Assembly (NCBI GenBank): GCA_963757815.1
Contig: CAVWSN010000017.1
Coordinates: 124,001-188,000, forward strand
DNA: 64,000 nt
From: JACVRW01 sp963757815
GTDB taxonomy: Bacteria > Actinomycetota > Thermoleophilia > Solirubrobacterales > Thermoleophilaceae
Direction: 5' to 3'
Positions 62,918 through 64,000 of this stretch are shown piece after piece. Under the pieces are notes generated by a model. That model was given only the letters and a program-made list of their open reading frames with translations. It was not told the DNA's origin and searched no databases. Position numbers and translations under genes: made by a program. Within the stretch, counting starts at the first letter, position 1. Every line of letters starts with the position of its first letter.

Positions 62918-64000
62918 GTGAGCACGACCGTCGACGAAGCACTGGAAGCCGCCTCCTGGGACCTCGAGCCGCTCGTCGGCGGACGGGGTGCCGAGGGGGT
63001 CGAGGAGATGCTGACCGAGGCCCGACAGCGCGCGGACGCGTTCTCGCAGCGGCACAAGGGCAGCGTCGCCGAGCTGGGCGCGGACGGCCTGGCCGATGCC
63101 ATGCACGAGCTGGCCGCGATCCACGACCTTGCAGGCCGCGCCGGCTCGTACGCGATGCTGAGCTTCTCGCTCGACACGGCGGACCCCGAGCGCGGCGCGC
63201 TCATGCAGAAGGCGCGCGAGCTCGGCGCGGCGATCGAGACCTCGCTGCTCTTCTTCGAGCTCGAATGGAACCTCGTTGCCGAGGAGCGTGTGGACGAGCT
63301 GCTCGCGGCCCCCGAGCTCGAGTTCTGCGCACACCACCTCCGCACGGTGCGCCGCTACCGCCCGCACCAGCTCACGGAACCCGAGGAACGCATCCTCACC
63401 GAGACGGAAGTGACCGGCGCGGGCGCCTTCCAGCGCCTGTTCACCGAGCAGACCTCGGCGCTCGAGGTGGCCCTGCCGGGGCAGGACGAGCCGGCCTCGT
63501 TCGAGGAGGCGCTGTCGGCCCTCCAGGACCCCGGTCGCGAGCGCCGCGCCGAGGCCGCCGCCGCGATCACCGAGGCGCTTCGTCCCGGCCTGCGAACGCG
63601 CGCCTTCGTGTTCAACACTCTGCTCGGCGACAAGGCGACCAAGGACCGGCTGCGCTCATATCAGCACTGGCTCGCCTCGCGGAACCTCGCCAACGAGGCC
63701 AGCGACGAGTCGGTCGAAGCGCTCATCGGGGCCGTCCAGGCGCGCTACGACATCGCCCGCCGCTGGTACACGCTCAAGGCGCGCCTGCTCGGTGTCGACC
63801 GGCTCGCCCACTACGACCGCATGGCGCCGGTCTCGGACAGCGACGACCGGATCCCCTACGGGGAGGCGCGCGAGATCGTGCTCGACTGCTACCGCAGCTT
63901 CTCGCCCGAGCTCGGCGACACGGCCGCCGTCTTCTTCGAGCACCACCACATCGACGGCCCACCGCGGCCCGGCAAGCGTGGCGGCGCCTTCTGCTCCTAC
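62918..64000 (+). CDS. pepF: Oligoendopeptidase F (M3 family), 3' end cut by window
   Basis: 361 codons are visible and the frame runs off the window edge. The start is GTG 62918, translating to STTVDEALEAASWDLEPLVG. The helical N-terminal region of M3B peptidases is seen (AGRAGSYAMLSFSLDTADPE, LLFFELEWNLV), then RPGLRTRAFVFNTLLGDKAT and YTLKARLLGVDRLAHYDRMA. The last residues are PRPGKRGGAFCSY, so the HExxH zinc site lies beyond 64000. It should degrade oligopeptides in the cytosol. Confidence 0.9.
   Translation, partial: MSTTVDEALEAASWDLEPLVGGRGAEGVEEMLTEARQRADAFSQRHKGSVAELGADGLADAMHELAAIHDLAGRAGSYAMLSFSLDTADPERGALMQKARELGAAIETSLLFFELEWNLVAEERVDELLAAPELEFCAHHLRTVRRYRPHQLTEPEERILTETEVTGAGAFQRLFTEQTSALEVALPGQDEPASFEEALSALQDPGRERRAEAAAAITEALRPGLRTRAFVFNTLLGDKATKDRLRSYQHWLASRNLANEASDESVEALIGAVQARYDIARRWYTLKARLLGVDRLAHYDRMAPVSDSDDRIPYGEAREIVLDCYRSFSPELGDTAAVFFEHHHIDGPPRPGKRGGAFCSY

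Overview
The window is a contiguous stretch of a very GC-rich chromosome. Coding is dense, GTG and TTG starts are common, and four-base GTGA or ATGA overlaps are frequent. The gene content points to a deep-branching actinobacterium of the Thermoleophilia/Solirubrobacterales type. Supporting signs are a complete dcw (division and cell wall) cluster without ftsA, an LLM-class oxidoreductase, a class III cyclase with a Rv1264-like regulatory domain, and two small secreted proteins whose N-terminus ends in an ALxGxSYAVA motif. This assignment is inference from sequence style, not from a search.

Layout. 1-5.3 kb: malate synthase (cut by the window edge), LLM oxidoreductase, a secreted decapeptide-repeat protein, an aldolase and a Gfo/Idh dehydrogenase. 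5.3-10.7 kb: def, priA, a cyclase and metK. 10.8-20.3 kb (minus strand): GGDEF protein, rluB, aroH, hisC, aroF, tyrA, aroA, cmk, der and a HAD phosphatase, a chain for aromatic amino acid synthesis joined to translation and nucleotide functions. 20.4-24.1 kb: rlmN on the plus strand, then trpS-scpA-scpB on the minus strand. 24.3-30.4 kb: a TetR regulator with twin palindromic operators, two small proteins, then a membrane-lipid group (DedA, PAP2, diacylglycerol kinase, and a three-part MFS-glycosyltransferase-PAP2 fusion). 30.4-37.4 kb (minus): sulfite oxidase-like enzyme, glycine cleavage genes gcvPB, gcvPA, gcvH, gcvT, an M20 peptidase and an acetyltransferase. 37.5-53.9 kb (minus): the dcw cluster in canonical order, mraZ, rsmH, ftsL, PBP, murE, murF, mraY, murD, ftsW, murG, murC, murB, ftsQ, ftsZ. 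54.3-64 kb: a second secreted protein, a monooxygenase-like protein, tadA-tadB-tadC, a quinone oxidoreductase, a cupin, a nitronate monooxygenase-like enzyme, an RlmA-type methyltransferase, a PLP enzyme and the start of pepF.

Two dispersed non-coding repeat families stand out. Family 1 is about 290 bp long, with long complementary ends. It occurs three times, each time between convergent genes, plus one truncated end. Its terminal arms change in a pairing-preserving way between copies. Family 2 is a palindrome of about 29-41 bp beside an AACGTT motif and occurs four times. The dcw cluster also carries several local tandem duplications (murB start, ftsW N-terminus, ftsQ tail) and a clear MraZ operator of 10-bp direct repeats.

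At least ten genes, several of them normally essential (priA, mraZ, murE, mraY, ftsQ), are interrupted by single small indels, mostly +1. The simplest reading is sequencing or assembly error in GC-rich DNA. They are annotated here as genes with frameshifts, and each position is given.
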